This document shows positions 10,552 to 22,212 of a stretch of 64,000 bases of DNA, in pieces. The DNA is from Rhizodiscina lignyota. Taxonomy: Eukaryota > Ascomycota > Dothideomycetes > Aulographales > Rhizodiscinaceae. The notes under the pieces were generated by a model. The model was not told the DNA's origin and did not search any database. It saw only the letters and a list, made by a program, of their open reading frames with translations. The position numbers were made by a program, and so were the translations under genes. The stretch covers positions 496,001 to 560,000 of the forward strand of contig ML978129.1 in NCBI GenBank assembly GCA_010015805.1. The letters are read 5' to 3'. Every line of letters begins with the position of its first letter. The first letter of the stretch is position 1.

Positions 10552-13500
10552 CTAAGATCTGGACTGCGCAGCTTCTGCACGCTTCACAAGCGCGTCCCTT
10601 AGTGCCATCTTAACCTTCACTCTCTTTTTCTTCGCTGCCAAAATCTTTCCCACCTCATCCTCGCCCTCGGCGAACGCAACGCTGCGCTGTCCCGCCACTC
10701 CGTTCAAGCTCCGCGTACTCCTCTTCATCAACGGCGTGCTGTCCACACTACTGCTCTCCCACATCTTCGACATGCGGCTGCGCGTCATGCTCCCTGGTGT
10801 CGTCGGAGTCATGAACGGCGTCCCCTCACGGCTCGCCCGTCCACGACGCGGTGAACTATACAGTCCCGAGCTGCGCATGCTAGCGCTCAGAATCTGCGAC
10901 GCGCCCGGAGTTTCGCTCACTAAACCAAGCTTGCGCATCTGCGTCTCCAGCACATCGACATCCGCGCTCTTCTGCTTCACCACCTCCGTGACCTTCAACA
11001 CCGTGTTCGTGACAGCCTCCAAGGTGGGCGCCTTGCTACCTTTACTTAGCTTCGCCTTAAGCATGAGCACCGCATCCTCCGCCTCTGCTAAGAGCTTCTT
11101 AAACTCCGCCATCTTGGCGCGCACATCGGTCTGCAGCCTTACTGCCTCGGGCGGCAGCTCCTCGCTCCTCTTCTTGCGGAGCTTCTCCGGGTCACCCTTG
11201 GCCTCGATCCAGCGTCTTATATCGACAATCTTGCGTCTCAGGCCCTCTAGCTCGCGCTCGTTCGCGCGCAGTGCCTTCAGCTTCTCGCGCTTGTCAATGA
11301 TCTTGCCCTCGTCGAGTTCGCGACCTGCTTCGTCCATCAGCAGCCGGACGTCGAGCAAGTCTGCGAGCGGCCACCGCTCTTCCTCTTCAGTGTCCATGTT
11401 CTCACGCCACTCTCTCAAATCGCTCTTCTCTCTCTGGCCCTGGCCATTATTTTCAAATTCTGAAGCTTTTCGCTGGTTCCAGAGGATCCACTCCTCGAGA
11501 TGGCGCTGGTTGATACCGGCGGTGTCGACCATGTCGTTCACGTCGCGGTATATGTACTCCGTATTCTTACGGTTCGCCGTAGCAAGATCTTGATTGCCAA
11601 TTACCGGATCCGCGGTGGGATCGGCGTACCTTTGTTTTATTTCGAACGGCTTGAGGAACTGCGACGGCTTGAGGGGGGAGTCGAGGATCTCGCGGACGCG
11701 CTCGGCCTCGTGGTCTACAAGGTCTGTGGAGGTGGGAATTTCGACCGGTTCGCGGCCCGTCTGTGTCGAGGCAAGTTTCTGCTGCGGCTTGGCGGGTGGC
11801 GCTGCTTGTGATGTCTGGTTCGGTTGTGCGAATTGGACGCCATTGCGGAATAGAGACTGAGAGGGAAGACCAGGGGTGCCGCGAACCGCTGGTTGCGAGG
11901 CCGATCGAACGGGGCTGGGGGAACGGGGTGACTCTTTGGGTGCGGGTGGTGGGAAGAATGTGGACTTTGGAAAGCCGGCAGGAGTAGTCGACGGGATGTT
12001 CGATGCTTGCGGTAGTGGGAGGGGTTTCAAACTATCGGCAACCTTTGCTGCAGCGGGTGGCGTTCCAAACGCAGGTTTTGCGGGAGTCGCTGATGCACCT
12101 GCGCCGGGTGGAGCTTCGTGAAACCAGCTAGGCTTTTTGACGGTTGTTGGGTCAGGTGGTAGAGGAGCGTCGTCCACCACACTTCCATCATCCTCACTTG
12201 CACTTGGAGAGAGTGGAGAAGAAGGTGGCTGAACTTCTTCTGGAGAACTACCGGCTAGCGGTTCAGATTTGTCAGAGACTGCCGGTGTCTTGTCTTGCGG
12301 TGAACCGGGAATCGTTGGCAGTTTGGTTGGATCAACAGGACCTTGCGCTGGCGCTTTTGGTAGTGATGCTGGAGTAGTTGAAATATCTTGGAGATTTGGT
12401 TCATCGGTTCCAGGCTCCTTCTTGATCGGCGTAACAGGGTGCTGAGGCTTCTCCGTGGCCGCAAGTGCATCCCCAAAGGTGCCGCCGAACAAAGACGTGC
12501 CCGCTGGTTGATCCTTCTTCGGCTCTTCTGCTCTATCATCCTTGTTCGCTTGACTATCAGGCTTGAATGTGCTCCCGAGCTTGAATCCATCAAGTGAGCC
12601 CTGAGGCTTCTGTTCAACCGGTTTCTCCTGATCGTCACTCATCTTATCATCTGCATCATCCATTTCAGTTTCTTGCGCCGGAGCTGACGTAACAGGCGCC
12701 TTCTGGCCGAAGATTGAAGTCGACGGCTGCGCTGGCGTCCCGAACGATTGGTCTTTGCTTCCAAACAGGGACTGACCGCCCAGCGTTGAACCACCTGTGC
12801 TAGAGTCAACCGTCACAGTAGAACCAAAGCTGGGCTCGGTTTTCATACCGAAGCTTGGTGCAGACGTTGAAGGGACAGATGCAAAAGGAGAAGCAACGCC
12901 TTTGTTGTCGCCTCCTCCAATGCTAGAGAACGAGGACATGGCGGCGCCTTGTTTAGGCGCATAGTTCGAGAATGGAGACGCAGCAGCTGTGCCGCCTCCA
13001 CTAAAGGGGTTCGCGGGTTTGGTTTGGGTAGCAGGTGAGTCCGAGGTAGAGGCCGGAGTTCCCCAAAGTGACTTGCCAGCGTTTGCGAATGCTCCACCGC
13101 CACTACCACTGATAGGAGTAGACGAACCAAACGCTGGAGCTCCAAAGGCGGGAGCTCCAAAGGCAGGACGTCCGAATGTAGCACCACCGGTCTGTGGACT
13201 AGATGTGTTCGCCCCAGATGACCAGGGTGACTTCTTCATGCCAAGTGCGGAGGTGCCACCGAAAGCCGAGCCGCCCGGTGTACCAAACGCTGATGCTCCA
13301 AACGCTGGGTTGGCAGGTCTGGTAAAAGCATTCTGCGATTGTGTCGTTGCTGTGCTGCCTCCAAAAGGTGTGCTGGCAGCAGCAGGGCTAGTAAGAGCGG
13401 CAGCAGTCCCTTTTGCAGCAATGAGCTCTGGGTATGGCTGTTTTTGGCGAAGAGAGTCGTCATATACGATCCACCATGCGCACATGATGCCTTCATTGTT

Positions 13501-14822
13501 TAGTACCATCATAGCAGGTAGAGGTGTAGGTGACTTGTCCAGCTCATCTCCAATTGGCCGAGTAACTTTTTCTTCACTACTGAAATCGAGCGACATGCCA
13601 ATTGGAGACGTTTCGGACATATCGGACGGCGGGAGCTGAGCACGGCGAGAGTCTTCCTGGAACCCAGTATTTGTGAATTCGTTGGTAACCTGAGGAGGTT
13701 GTGCAGACAAAGCAGTTGTGGACCGTGAAAACATCCCAATGTCAGATGACGAAGTTGACGCGACAATTAGCAGATCTGTGAGGTCAGGGGGAAAAGAGCG
13801 CAGCCGCGAGATGAAATGATGCTGAGGGGCACGCTTCAGGCCAAATGGGGGGGAGGGATCGGATAGTTTCTGGAAAGTGTAATTCTGCGTGCCCTTTTCA
13901 CGACTGACATAGTGAAAGAATGATTCTGGTGCCATTATATCGGAGCCAGGATCTACAGGGGTGTGGACAACGATGAATTCGTCATTCGTGAGCCACACGA
14001 TCCTGGAGAGGTACAAGTCGCCCTGCACACCTGGCGGCCGAGGAATGGTAGCCTTGACGCTCTGGATGTCCATCTGGATTGCAGTGCCATCACCAAGACC
14101 AGCAACAAGCTGCTTTCCTCTGGTGCTCCATGCTACACTACTCACTCCTTCACGCAGAACTGGCGACCCATTTTGACCTTGTTGAAATTGGCGTGAGCTC
14201 AAGTCAGCCAACATCAGCTGTCCTTGATCCAACACAATGGCAAAGCCGTGTGCCAGTTCAGGAGCTGGATTAGGTGCTAGTGCTCTGACAGAAACGCCAT
14301 TTGTCGCAAGCTGAAAAGCAGACTCGGTCTTGCCTTGCATGAGCGCTTGCGTCTCATACACGGCCAGCCCGCCGCCATTCTCAGCGCAAATGACCAAGTA
14401 TGTGCCATCGGAAGAAAATGCGACTTGAGAGACGCGAGGGATGGGTATCGTGAGCTGCGGAGCAAAATTCTTTAGGTTGTCCTCGGCGGGTCCTTCCGCC
14501 TGGAACGCCTGCCGTACGCTGTCGGTGCTGGCGATGACCAAGTTGTCTGGACCTGCTGCTGCGACCAATCTCTTGGTGGAGGATATGCTGAGTAGTGTTG
14601 CAGTTGGAGGAGGAAGATTGTCGGAGGACCATGGCGTGGGGAGGAATCGTAGCTTTCTCTCGCCTGCCACTGAAAGGAATCCAACTTTCTGTGCAGGCAG
14701 TTAGCTTTCAAATTAAAAGAGATCAATTGCTGTCTCAAACACACGTCTGTTATGATATCTTGCAGCTGCGGACCTTGACGCGCCTGGACCGCACCGGCCG
14801 CGTTTCCAATGGCAAATGCCAT
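10552..14822 (-). CDS. NUP159: FG nucleoporin Nup159/Nup214
   Basis: Two exons (14745-14822, 10552-14688) give 1404 residues. Exon 1 (MAFAIGNAAGAVQ...LQDIITD) joins KVGFLSVAGERKLRF, restoring the family's start; the long downstream frame has no ATG of its own there. The N-terminal 430 residues form the beta-propeller (LLSISSTKRLVAAAGPDNLVI) that docks the mRNA helicase Dbp5 on the cytoplasmic face of the pore. Residues of about 440-760 carry FG repeats, including three AFGAPAFG-type units encoded at 13128-13170, and then a Pro/Ser/Lys-rich linker. Coiled-coil segments lie at about 1070-1290 (for example LRANERELEGLRRKI), expected to bind Nup82. It diverges from PUP1. The frame stays open upstream to 15248, so a longer N-terminus cannot be excluded. 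Confidence 0.88.
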
Positions 14823-15319
14823 CTTGACCTTCAGCGAGTCTGGGCCAAGCTCTCTCAAGAGCGCGCTGGAGCTGCCTTCGAGATCTAGCGACTTGCGCTC
14901 GACATATGGGGTACCGGAAGAGCTGTGAGTGTGGATGCTCGAGAGAGAAGAGCGAGAGCGGAGCCGGGGCGGGCTCGGTCTGAAGAGATCGAGGTTGCGA
15001 CGAATGGTGTTGTGTGGGGATGGTGCTGCTGCTGCTCGGGGAGAAGAGCAGCGAGCCGCAAGAGGCGAGGACTGAGTGGAGGTATTGAGGATTGTGTTTG
15101 GCCTACTTTGTGGAGGCGTCGAGCTATTCCTTGGCATCTTGACGCGCCGCAGACGTGGACCTTCAGCCTGGAGCTTGAAGCACGAGCTCTCTCTCTCATC
15201 GCCTTCACCATCACCACCTCCTCCCCCTTGGCTCCTTCCGCACTCCAAATAACTCTAAAAGAACTTTCCTCCAGCTCGACAATCCTTCTTACAGTTTCAT
15301 ATCCGCACGAAAGCCCACG
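14823..15319. promoter_or_regulatory. Shared divergent promoter NUP159 / PUP1
   Basis: About 500 bases between two diverging housekeeping starts, so both promoters must lie here. The minus strand is open through most of it, but its low-complexity Ser/Pro/Arg translation has no family resemblance and I read it as leader sequence. Confidence 0.45.
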
Positions 15320-16250
15320 ATGCCTGGCTTCGACTTCTCCAACCACAACCGCAATGCAGCTCTGCATGCTCAAGGCGTGCCTCTTCCAAAGGCCACAAGT
15401 ACGGGCACAACAATTGTCGGCTGCTTGTTCGATGGCGGTGTAGTCATAGCAGCAGATACGCGAGCAACGAGCGGCCCCATAGTAGCAGACAAGGTAAGTG
15501 TCCATCTTCAATTATATGCTCTAAGACATCCTCCTGCATCCCCCGTTTGTCCCATTTGAGACGATGAGACGAACCTAACATTTGCGCTTCCAGAACTGTG
15601 AGAAACTGCACTATATCGCTCCTCAGATCTGGTGCGCAGGTGCTGGTACTGCCGCCGATACCGAATTCACGACCGCGCTCATCTCCTCAAACCTGGAACT
15701 GCACTCCCTCTCCACAGGCCGCAAGCCACGCGTCGTAACGTGCATGACGTTGCTGAAGCAGCACCTCTTCCGGTACCAAGGCTACATCGGCGCCTACCTC
15801 GTAGTCGCAGGCGTCGACCCAACCGGCTCTCATCTCTTCACTGTGCACGCGCACGGCAGCACCGACAAGCTCCCCTACGTGACCATGGGCTCCGGCTCGC
15901 TCGCCGCCATGAGTGTGTTCGAGTCAAGCTGGAAGACCGGGATCGACCGGGATGCAGCAGTTAAGCTGTGCGCGGAAGCCATCATGGCCGGTATCTTCAA
16001 CGACCTGGGCTCGGGCAGCAATGTTGACGTGTGCGTCATCACGGCTGACAAGACGACGCTACTGCGCAACTACATCAAGCCGAATGAGCGGGAGAAGAAG
16101 AAGCGGAACTACAAGTTTGCGCGGGGCACAACAGCCGTGTTGAACGAGAAGATCATCACGCGTGAGCAGATTAGCAAGTACATCACGGTGCATGAGCTGG
16201 AGGATGAGACTGTGACGGCGGCAGCGGAGAAGATGGACGTGGACACGTAG
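15320..16250 (+). CDS. PUP1: 20S proteasome subunit beta-2 (trypsin-like)
   Basis: Two exons (15320-15493, 15594-16250) give 276 residues. A propeptide of 29 residues ends at STG and the mature subunit starts [11 protein letters not shown], with Thr30 as the N-terminal nucleophile. The catalytic Asp (AADTRAT) and Lys region follow directly, and later [12 protein letters not shown], and DVCVITADK complete the beta fold. The long C-terminal arm, after about residue 240, is the feature that wraps around the neighbouring beta-3 subunit. It carries the trypsin-like activity of the 20S core in nucleus and cytosol. It diverges from NUP159. Confidence 0.95.
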
Positions 16251-16566
16251 AAGGCTTGAAATGAGAAGTGTGGTTAGGGAGGAGATGCTCTACTGCCATT
16301 CTTGTATATTATGGCGTCTTAGATGGATTGCCGGAGTTGCGTTGCGCGGCGTCGCGCGGCGTCGGATCAGAATATACCAAGCATTGTGTTATAGCATCAA
16401 GGCTGAGTACATGTAATACTTTTATCCCGCACACCCACAGTGATGGCTCATGCCGAGCCTAGTGACCGCCCAACTCTAAATACTATACAGGCCAAACTCC
16501 TGACGCTTTTCGTCTGATCGAATGTTCGTAACAAAACAATTGCAATGCACCAATCCGCTGTCCATC
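16251..16566. other. Convergent intergenic region PUP1 / ARP4
   Basis: 316 bases between two 3' ends. No gene was seen; it should hold two terminators. A near-tandem gcggcgtcgcgcggcgtcgg stretch is at about 16346-16365. Confidence 0.35.
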
Positions 16567-18181
16567 TCACTTGCACCTCTTCTCCACAATGCCACTCCCA
16601 TGCTCCTGATACTCCTTCTGACTCACCCACATCTGATGGAAAGTTCCTAAGCTCGCTAGAATACTTCCGCCGATCCAGCCAGCAAACTTTCTCTCTGCAC
16701 TATTCCCAGGTGCGAATAACCTCACCCTCGGACCGGGGAACATGGTGTCGAGTTCGATGTTCAGGCGGCGCGTGAGGCCGTAGAAGAGGCTGCCGCTGCC
16801 AACCACGACAATGTTGTTGAGTAGGATGGGGCGCAGGTCGACGTCACATGCCTTTAGTGCAGCATCGATAAGGCCTGGAATGGTTTGAGAAGTCTGTGGG
16901 GCGGGGTTTTCAGCGTCCTAGGATATGTTAGTACTCCGAGTTCCAAGCGACAGGAACATGTGAGTTGGCATTTTACGAACCGTGTAAGCTGCTTTAGCGT
17001 CGAACAGGCCTTCCACGGCCCTGTATCGCTCGACGCCGAAAACTTGATTCCAGCCATCGGGCATCTCGAATGGTCGGCCAGGTTGACTCTTTGCAATATC
17101 CTCGTTCGTGCCATTGCTCAGTCTACCTGGTCCTTCCCATACTTGGACCACTGACTCTTTGAACTCCGTAAGGACCCTCTCTTCCTCCAGCCGCCTGAAC
17201 GAGTTGGTGAGTGTGAAGTCAAACTTCTTTAATATAGCCTGAGATGGTGCTCCGGCATCGACTGGCGTCTTCGTTACAACCGCATAGTGTGGCGTAATGC
17301 TCACCGGCGGCTGCTGCTGTGAGAACATGAGGCGAATCTGGTTGCTTATCCAATTCCCGCCCAACGAACTCTTCATAATACCCTTCTTCAGGATCATCCC
17401 ATCGCTCACGGGCGTGACGCTCGTATTCGATGCTCCAATATCAATCACCAGCGCACTCGCTTTGCCCGCCGAAAACGCCGCCAATACACCGCTCCTACCC
17501 GACCAGAAGGCCGGCACGCCCCAGTCTTCCATCGCGATCTCCATCGCCTTTTCTCTCGCTTTCGTAGGGTTCCAGCCGGGCTCGCTCATCAGCAGCGGCG
17601 CGTCGGCCAGCGGCCGCTCCATCTCCTCGGTCTCTTCCATCTCCACGTCGTCCGTGATGCCTGCAGCCTGGGCGTCCGCGCGCTCCTTTGTGCTGCGGTC
17701 GTTCAGCCCATTCCTGTTCGGAGGCGTGGCGCGCGGACCCGTCAGGCGCGTCGTGATGCTGTACTCCCACAGCTTTGCGGCCGTGTCCCAATCCTCGACG
17801 AGGCCGTCCTCGCCGTACGGGTTGCGGATCTCCAGACCATTATGCGGGTTGTGAATTCTGTTCTCGCCGAAGAGCAGGTCGGGCTCGTTAGGGATGACGC
17901 CGTAGAAGGTTGGCACGACGGATTTGGGTGTGTCTTCGCCAGCGAAGCCTGCGCGGATGGTGCAGGAGCCGGGGTCGAGGACGAGCGCAGATACTTCGTC
18001 TGTTGCCCAATTTAGCACGTTTCCTAAGTCTTCAATTGTATAATAGTATCATAGGGTAGAATGTTTCAATTTGAATGGGCGTAGCAAGCAGCCAGGGCAT
18101 GGAAGGACATGGGAGTTGTGGATATATACCTCCTCCGTACTCATTTGCGGTCGGCGCGGCGTATTGATTGGGTAGCGCCAT
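16567..18181 (-). CDS. ARP4: Actin-related protein 4 (chromatin remodelling)
   Basis: Three exons (18130-18181, 16981-17999, 16567-16917) encode 473 residues. Exon 1 ([17 protein letters not shown]) joins [23 protein letters not shown], the standard Arp4 opening; without it the frame would begin in a non-conserved leader. Actin-fold landmarks are [14 protein letters not shown] (phosphate 2 loop), the hydrophobic [22 protein letters not shown] (adenosine loop) and [20 protein letters not shown] near the end. An acidic insert (about 115-145, with several Glu) is typical of Arp4. Known role: a shared subunit of NuA4, SWR1 and INO80 in the nucleus, binding nucleosomes. Confidence 0.93.
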
Positions 18182-18451
18182 TATTGCTCTTTATGCGACC
18201 ACGAATGGAGTGTTTGCTCAGAACTTCATGCGCGGGTGTGGGTGTAAAGAAGCCTGTCGGTGTTCACTTGCTGTTGCATCTTGTCGCGTTAAAGAGACGC
18301 GCAAAAATGCTACGGCCGACTGCAACGGAAATGCGGCCAATTGAAGTTACGACCTGTCCGTTGTCCTCTCTCACGCGACATCTTTCGCTATTGAGTCTTT
18401 CCGTCGTTTTCTTCCTCTTAGTCTCTCTTTTGCTTTTAATGGAGCGCCGAG

Positions 18452-20510
18452 ATGGATCTTTTACACTTTTTTCGGAAATTGTACTCATTAGACACGCTTG
18501 ATACGCGGTTTAACACCTCTTCAACTACGCCCCTGAAACCGGCAGCGACAGAACTCCAAAGCAATCCACCTCGGCCGTCACCAGCAGAAAACGTAAGCCA
18601 AGTGAAGCTAAGAGCAAGAGATGATACTGTCAGTGGAGTGCAGCCTTCAAGATGGAACACTCCAGAGTTTTATTTTTACTATCTTGTCCATCTCGTCGCC
18701 GTCCCGATGATGTTCAAGGTCACCATAGATGTCTCACAACGTATGAATCTCTCCTGCGTTGCTACTTCTGGACCCTACTAAGGCATTTCAGCATCGCACC
18801 CAAACTATGCAAAGTTCGAGCATTTGCTCTCTGATGGTTGGATTCTTGGGCATAAAGTGGTGTGCAGAGCTCTTGACCCGTGACAGATCCTGAACTAATA
18901 CAAACAAAGGACAACTCTGACCAGCAATATGCATCCTTCCGCAACAACATACCGTACATGCTTCTTGTTGTTATTCTTCATCCTCTTCTTCGCAGGCTGT
19001 ATGACTCATTCTGGCGAATCGATACGTACACGAATATCCGACCAAAATCTGGAAATGCCAACGGTCTTACTCATGGCCTTACCGCGCAAGCTGCAGCTGA
19101 TGCTCGTATGGAGCAACGGATATCCTACGACTTTGGTTTCGCTCTGCTTTTCATTGCGGCACTCCATGGCTTTTCAGCGCTCAAAGTCTTATTAATATTG
19201 TACATTAATTATCAGATCGCGACAGCCTTGCCGAAAAGATATGTGCCGCTGCTCACTTGGCTGTTCAACATTGGCATTCTTTTTGCAAACGAGCTTGGCC
19301 GAGGGTACCCATTTGCGAACGTCTTTGGCTTTCTTTCTGCTGCAGGTTTGCCAAATTGGGGTGAGACCTTCGACCGATTTGGTGGACTGGTACCGCGCTG
19401 GGATGTCTTATTCAACCTCACTGTTCTTCGCCTCATCAGTTTCAACTTCGACTACTACTGGAGCCTAGATAACCGAGGTGTCAGTCCAATCGAGGTAAGT
19501 TCTCTCCATGTCATGACGAAATCCCATCTAATGCGCAAAAGAAGAAACAGCTCGATCCTTCGAATCTCTCAGAGCGTGATCGCGTCTCCATTCCGGCACG
19601 CTCATCTGACTTCTCATTCCGCAACTATATCGCCTATGCACTTTACTCTGCTCTCTATCTTACCGGTCCTATTCTCACCTTCAACGACTACATTGCCCAA
19701 TCTCGCTACCGCGCCGCCAGTATCACGACGCAGCGCACCCTCCTCTACGGCATCCGCTTCCTCATTGTTCTGCTTACCATGGAACTAGTCCTGCATTTCA
19801 TCTACGCCGTCGCGATCTCCAAAGTCCAACCCGACTGGTCAGTCTACACACCATTCCAGCTCAGCATGCTCGGCTACTTCAACCTGCACATCATCTGGCT
19901 GAAGCTCCTAATTCCATGGCGGTTCTTCCGCCTCTGGGCGCTAATAGATGGCATCGACCCGCCGGAGAACATGGTGCGCTGCATGAGTGACAACTACTCC
20001 GCGCTCGCGTTCTGGCGCGGCTGGCACCGGAGCTTCAACCGCTGGATCGTGAGGTACATCTACATCCCGCTCGGCGGCAGCGGCGCTCCCGGACAGTCCA
20101 ACAAGATCAGGTCGATTGTCAATTTTCTTGCCGTATTCACGTTCGTGGCACTATGGCATGATATCAACCTACGCCTCCTCATGTGGGGCTGGCTCATCAC
20201 ACTCTTCGTGTTACCCGAAGTCATCGCGACGCTGCTCTTCCCGGCTCGTAAGTGGCGAGATCGTCCGAATGCATACAGAGTGCTTTGCGGGATCGGCGCT
20301 GTCGCGAACGTCCTCATGATGATGGCGGCGAATCTGGTTGGGTTTGCCCTGGGCCTAGACGGCCTGAAAGGGCTTGTTCAGGGAATTGTGGGTAGCACCG
20401 CAGGCGTTGTGTTTCTTGCGGGTGCATGCGGTGCATTGTTCGTCGGCGTGCAAGTCATGTTTGAAGTGCGAGAAGAGGAAAAGAGGCATGGGATCAAGAT
20501 GAAATGCTAG
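18452..20510 (+). CDS. GUP1: MBOAT family O-acyltransferase Gup1
   Basis: Four exons (18452-18740, 18792-18859, 18910-19494, 19542-20510) give 636 residues with about ten hydrophobic segments. Family blocks are SHPNYAKFEHLLSDGW, DNSDQQYASFRNNIPYM, NFDYYWSLD and, in the last third, NYIAYALYSALYLTGPILTFNDY, SFNRWIVRYIYIPLGGS and FVALWHDINLRLLMWGWL, whose His is the conserved MBOAT residue. In yeast Gup1 remodels GPI-anchor lipids in the endoplasmic reticulum by adding a long-chain acyl group, and affects wall integrity. The length is typical. Exon 2 carries SHPNY and is needed for the family match. It diverges from ARP4 with 270 bases between. Confidence 0.93.
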
Positions 20511-20567
20511 CTTATCTACATTCCCACCTCAATCGACCCCACGCTTCAGTCACTCCTTATTCTTCCC

Positions 20568-21344
20568 CTAGCCGCTTCCTGCTAACGCCTCTGCCGCCTT
20601 AACAATGAACGCGACCGTCTCCCGTGGCTTACTCAGAAACGGCGAGTGGCTGGCCTGAACTTCTCCAGCAGTAAAATCGGCACCCCGCTCCCGCGCTGCT
20701 GCAATCATACCCTCCTGCACTTCTTTCGGAACACCCTGATCCAGAGTGCACACCAGAAACCACACCGGTACATCCATCCACCCCGCATACACACCTTGCC
20801 TGCCGCCTGGACCCTCAAGCGTCGCATCGCTCTGCAGCGTCATCTTATCCAGCCATTCATCCTGCTCTTCCTGCGGTAGATCGTTGTAGAAGTTCTTTCG
20901 GGCAACCTCGTGCGGAATGGTCGCCCAGCCGTTTGGATGAGACAGATGGAACCGTATAGGCGAAACGTCCATAAGCGCCTTACCAGTCTCCGGAAGGAAA
21001 GACACAATCTGGATGATCCCAATCACTTTGCCCCAGCCGTCTTGAAGACGGGAAGGATCTTTGCGGGTGAAACCCTTGACTGCGCTGCACCCGACGTATC
21101 CTCCAAGCGAATGGTTGACGACGAGCACATCGCGGCCTTTGGAGACTTCTGATTCGATGAGATTGGCGACAAGATCGATGTCTGGCTTGATAGATGACTG
21201 AGGTGATTCGGTATGGCAGAATGGAAGCGTCGGCACGAGGGTTTTGTAGCCGCGGGATTCGAGGAGGGGAGTTACGTGCAGATTCCAGCAGTCGGGGCCA
21301 TGCCAAGCGCCATGGACGAGGATGAGCGTCGGCTTGGAGGCCAT
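20568..21344 (-). CDS. Alpha/beta hydrolase (AB_hydrolase_6 type)
   Basis: Single exon, 258 residues. It opens TLILVHGAWHGPDCWN, the oxyanion region of the alpha/beta hydrolase fold; the nucleophile elbow is NHSLGGY (about residue 80) and the likely catalytic His is in ASHSPFLSKP near the C-terminus. The acid may be in LVCTLDQG. No signal peptide is seen, so it is probably cytosolic. This type is common in fungi as carboxylesterases of unknown substrate, sometimes in secondary metabolite clusters. Here the neighbours are GUP1 and a glycosyltransferase, which give no hint of a pathway. Confidence 0.85.
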   Translation of the reverse strand: MASKPTLILVHGAWHGPDCWNLHVTPLLESRGYKTLVPTLPFCHTESPQSSIKPDIDLVANLIESEVSKGRDVLVVNHSLGGYVGCSAVKGFTRKDPSRLQDGWGKVIGIIQIVSFLPETGKALMDVSPIRFHLSHPNGWATIPHEVARKNFYNDLPQEEQDEWLDKMTLQSDATLEGPGGRQGVYAGWMDVPVWFLVCTLDQGVPKEVQEGMIAAARERGADFTAGEVQASHSPFLSKPRETVAFIVKAAEALAGSG

Positions 21345-22212
21345 CTTTTATTGGGGAAAGATAGGAGAGGTAGAGATGAATCCAGGAATGTGTCGGCGAA
21401 GAAAATGATGTAGAAGAGAGAGCCAGTACTACTCGAGAAAAGCAATCGGATCTGATTACTGAATTTCGCAAGAGGGCACACAGTCATCGACGCTGATATG
21501 AAAGGAATTCTTTGAATTGAGATACTTTGAGGTAGGCCGTAGAGGGACAGGGGGAGCATAAATGAAAGGGACATGGTCTGACTAATATATCAAGCTAAAT
21601 GGATGAGATTTTCTGTTGTATACGAGCAGACTAATGTAGACGTGTACCTGACTGCAATCGGGAAACGCTAGTTGAATAATCAATGTTGGCATGAAGATTG
21701 TGGAGTGTGATGTCAGCCCCTCGGAAGAATATAAGGAATCTTGATCTCGCGGGTCGAATCGGATCTTATTGCGAGAGAGCGTCCTTCCAGTCGGGCAGGG
21801 AACTAAGTTACTTTAGTTGAGAGTATCAGAGGGAGTGCTCTCAAGTCTAAGCTTTATTATGTGAGTCTGTAAAGTAATAAATTAGTAGCAACATTATGCA
21901 CCAGGGTCTCTACAACCAACCAAAATGATATATCCTAGATAGCTTCATAGCTCACTCGAATCACACAGAGTATGCATAAGAATACTCCTTATACACGGAG
22001 TATTTATGCTGGATCAAGTTTGGCTGTGTACTGATCAATGGCAGTGGTGCTTCCCGGGAGTTCCATAGTGATTTAAATTCAGTCGATGGTCTCATAATCT
22101 TGACTATTATTCGCAACTGCAATATAATGTACAGTTATGTGCTAGAACTTCTTCCTTTGTCATAGAAGTCTATGCTTTTACAAGCAACGGGTATCTCAAA
22201 ACTCGTCTAGAT
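21345..22212. other. AT-rich intergenic region, no gene seen
   Basis: About 870 bases, visibly richer in A and T than its neighbours from about 21580 onward. It contains one inverted repeat (listed separately). Nothing coding was recognised; it should hold the hydrolase promoter and the 3' end of the glycosyltransferase. Confidence 0.4.
21974..22009. repeat. Imperfect inverted repeat (hairpin)
   Basis: The arms GCATAAGAATACTCC and GGAGTATTTATGC pair with a single unpaired base and an 8-base loop. It lies between the 5' end of the hydrolase gene and the 3' end of the glycosyltransferase gene. Confidence 0.6.

Noticed and set aside
14472-15248. A 258-codon minus-strand frame overlapping the NUP159 start
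   Set aside because: Part of it is NUP159 exon 1 and its intron read through; the rest is low-complexity leader.
20568-21344. Alpha/beta hydrolase as an Ayg1-type melanin chain-shortening enzyme
   Set aside because: At 258 residues it is much shorter than Ayg1, it begins directly with the LVHGAWHG fold core, and it is far from the PKS.
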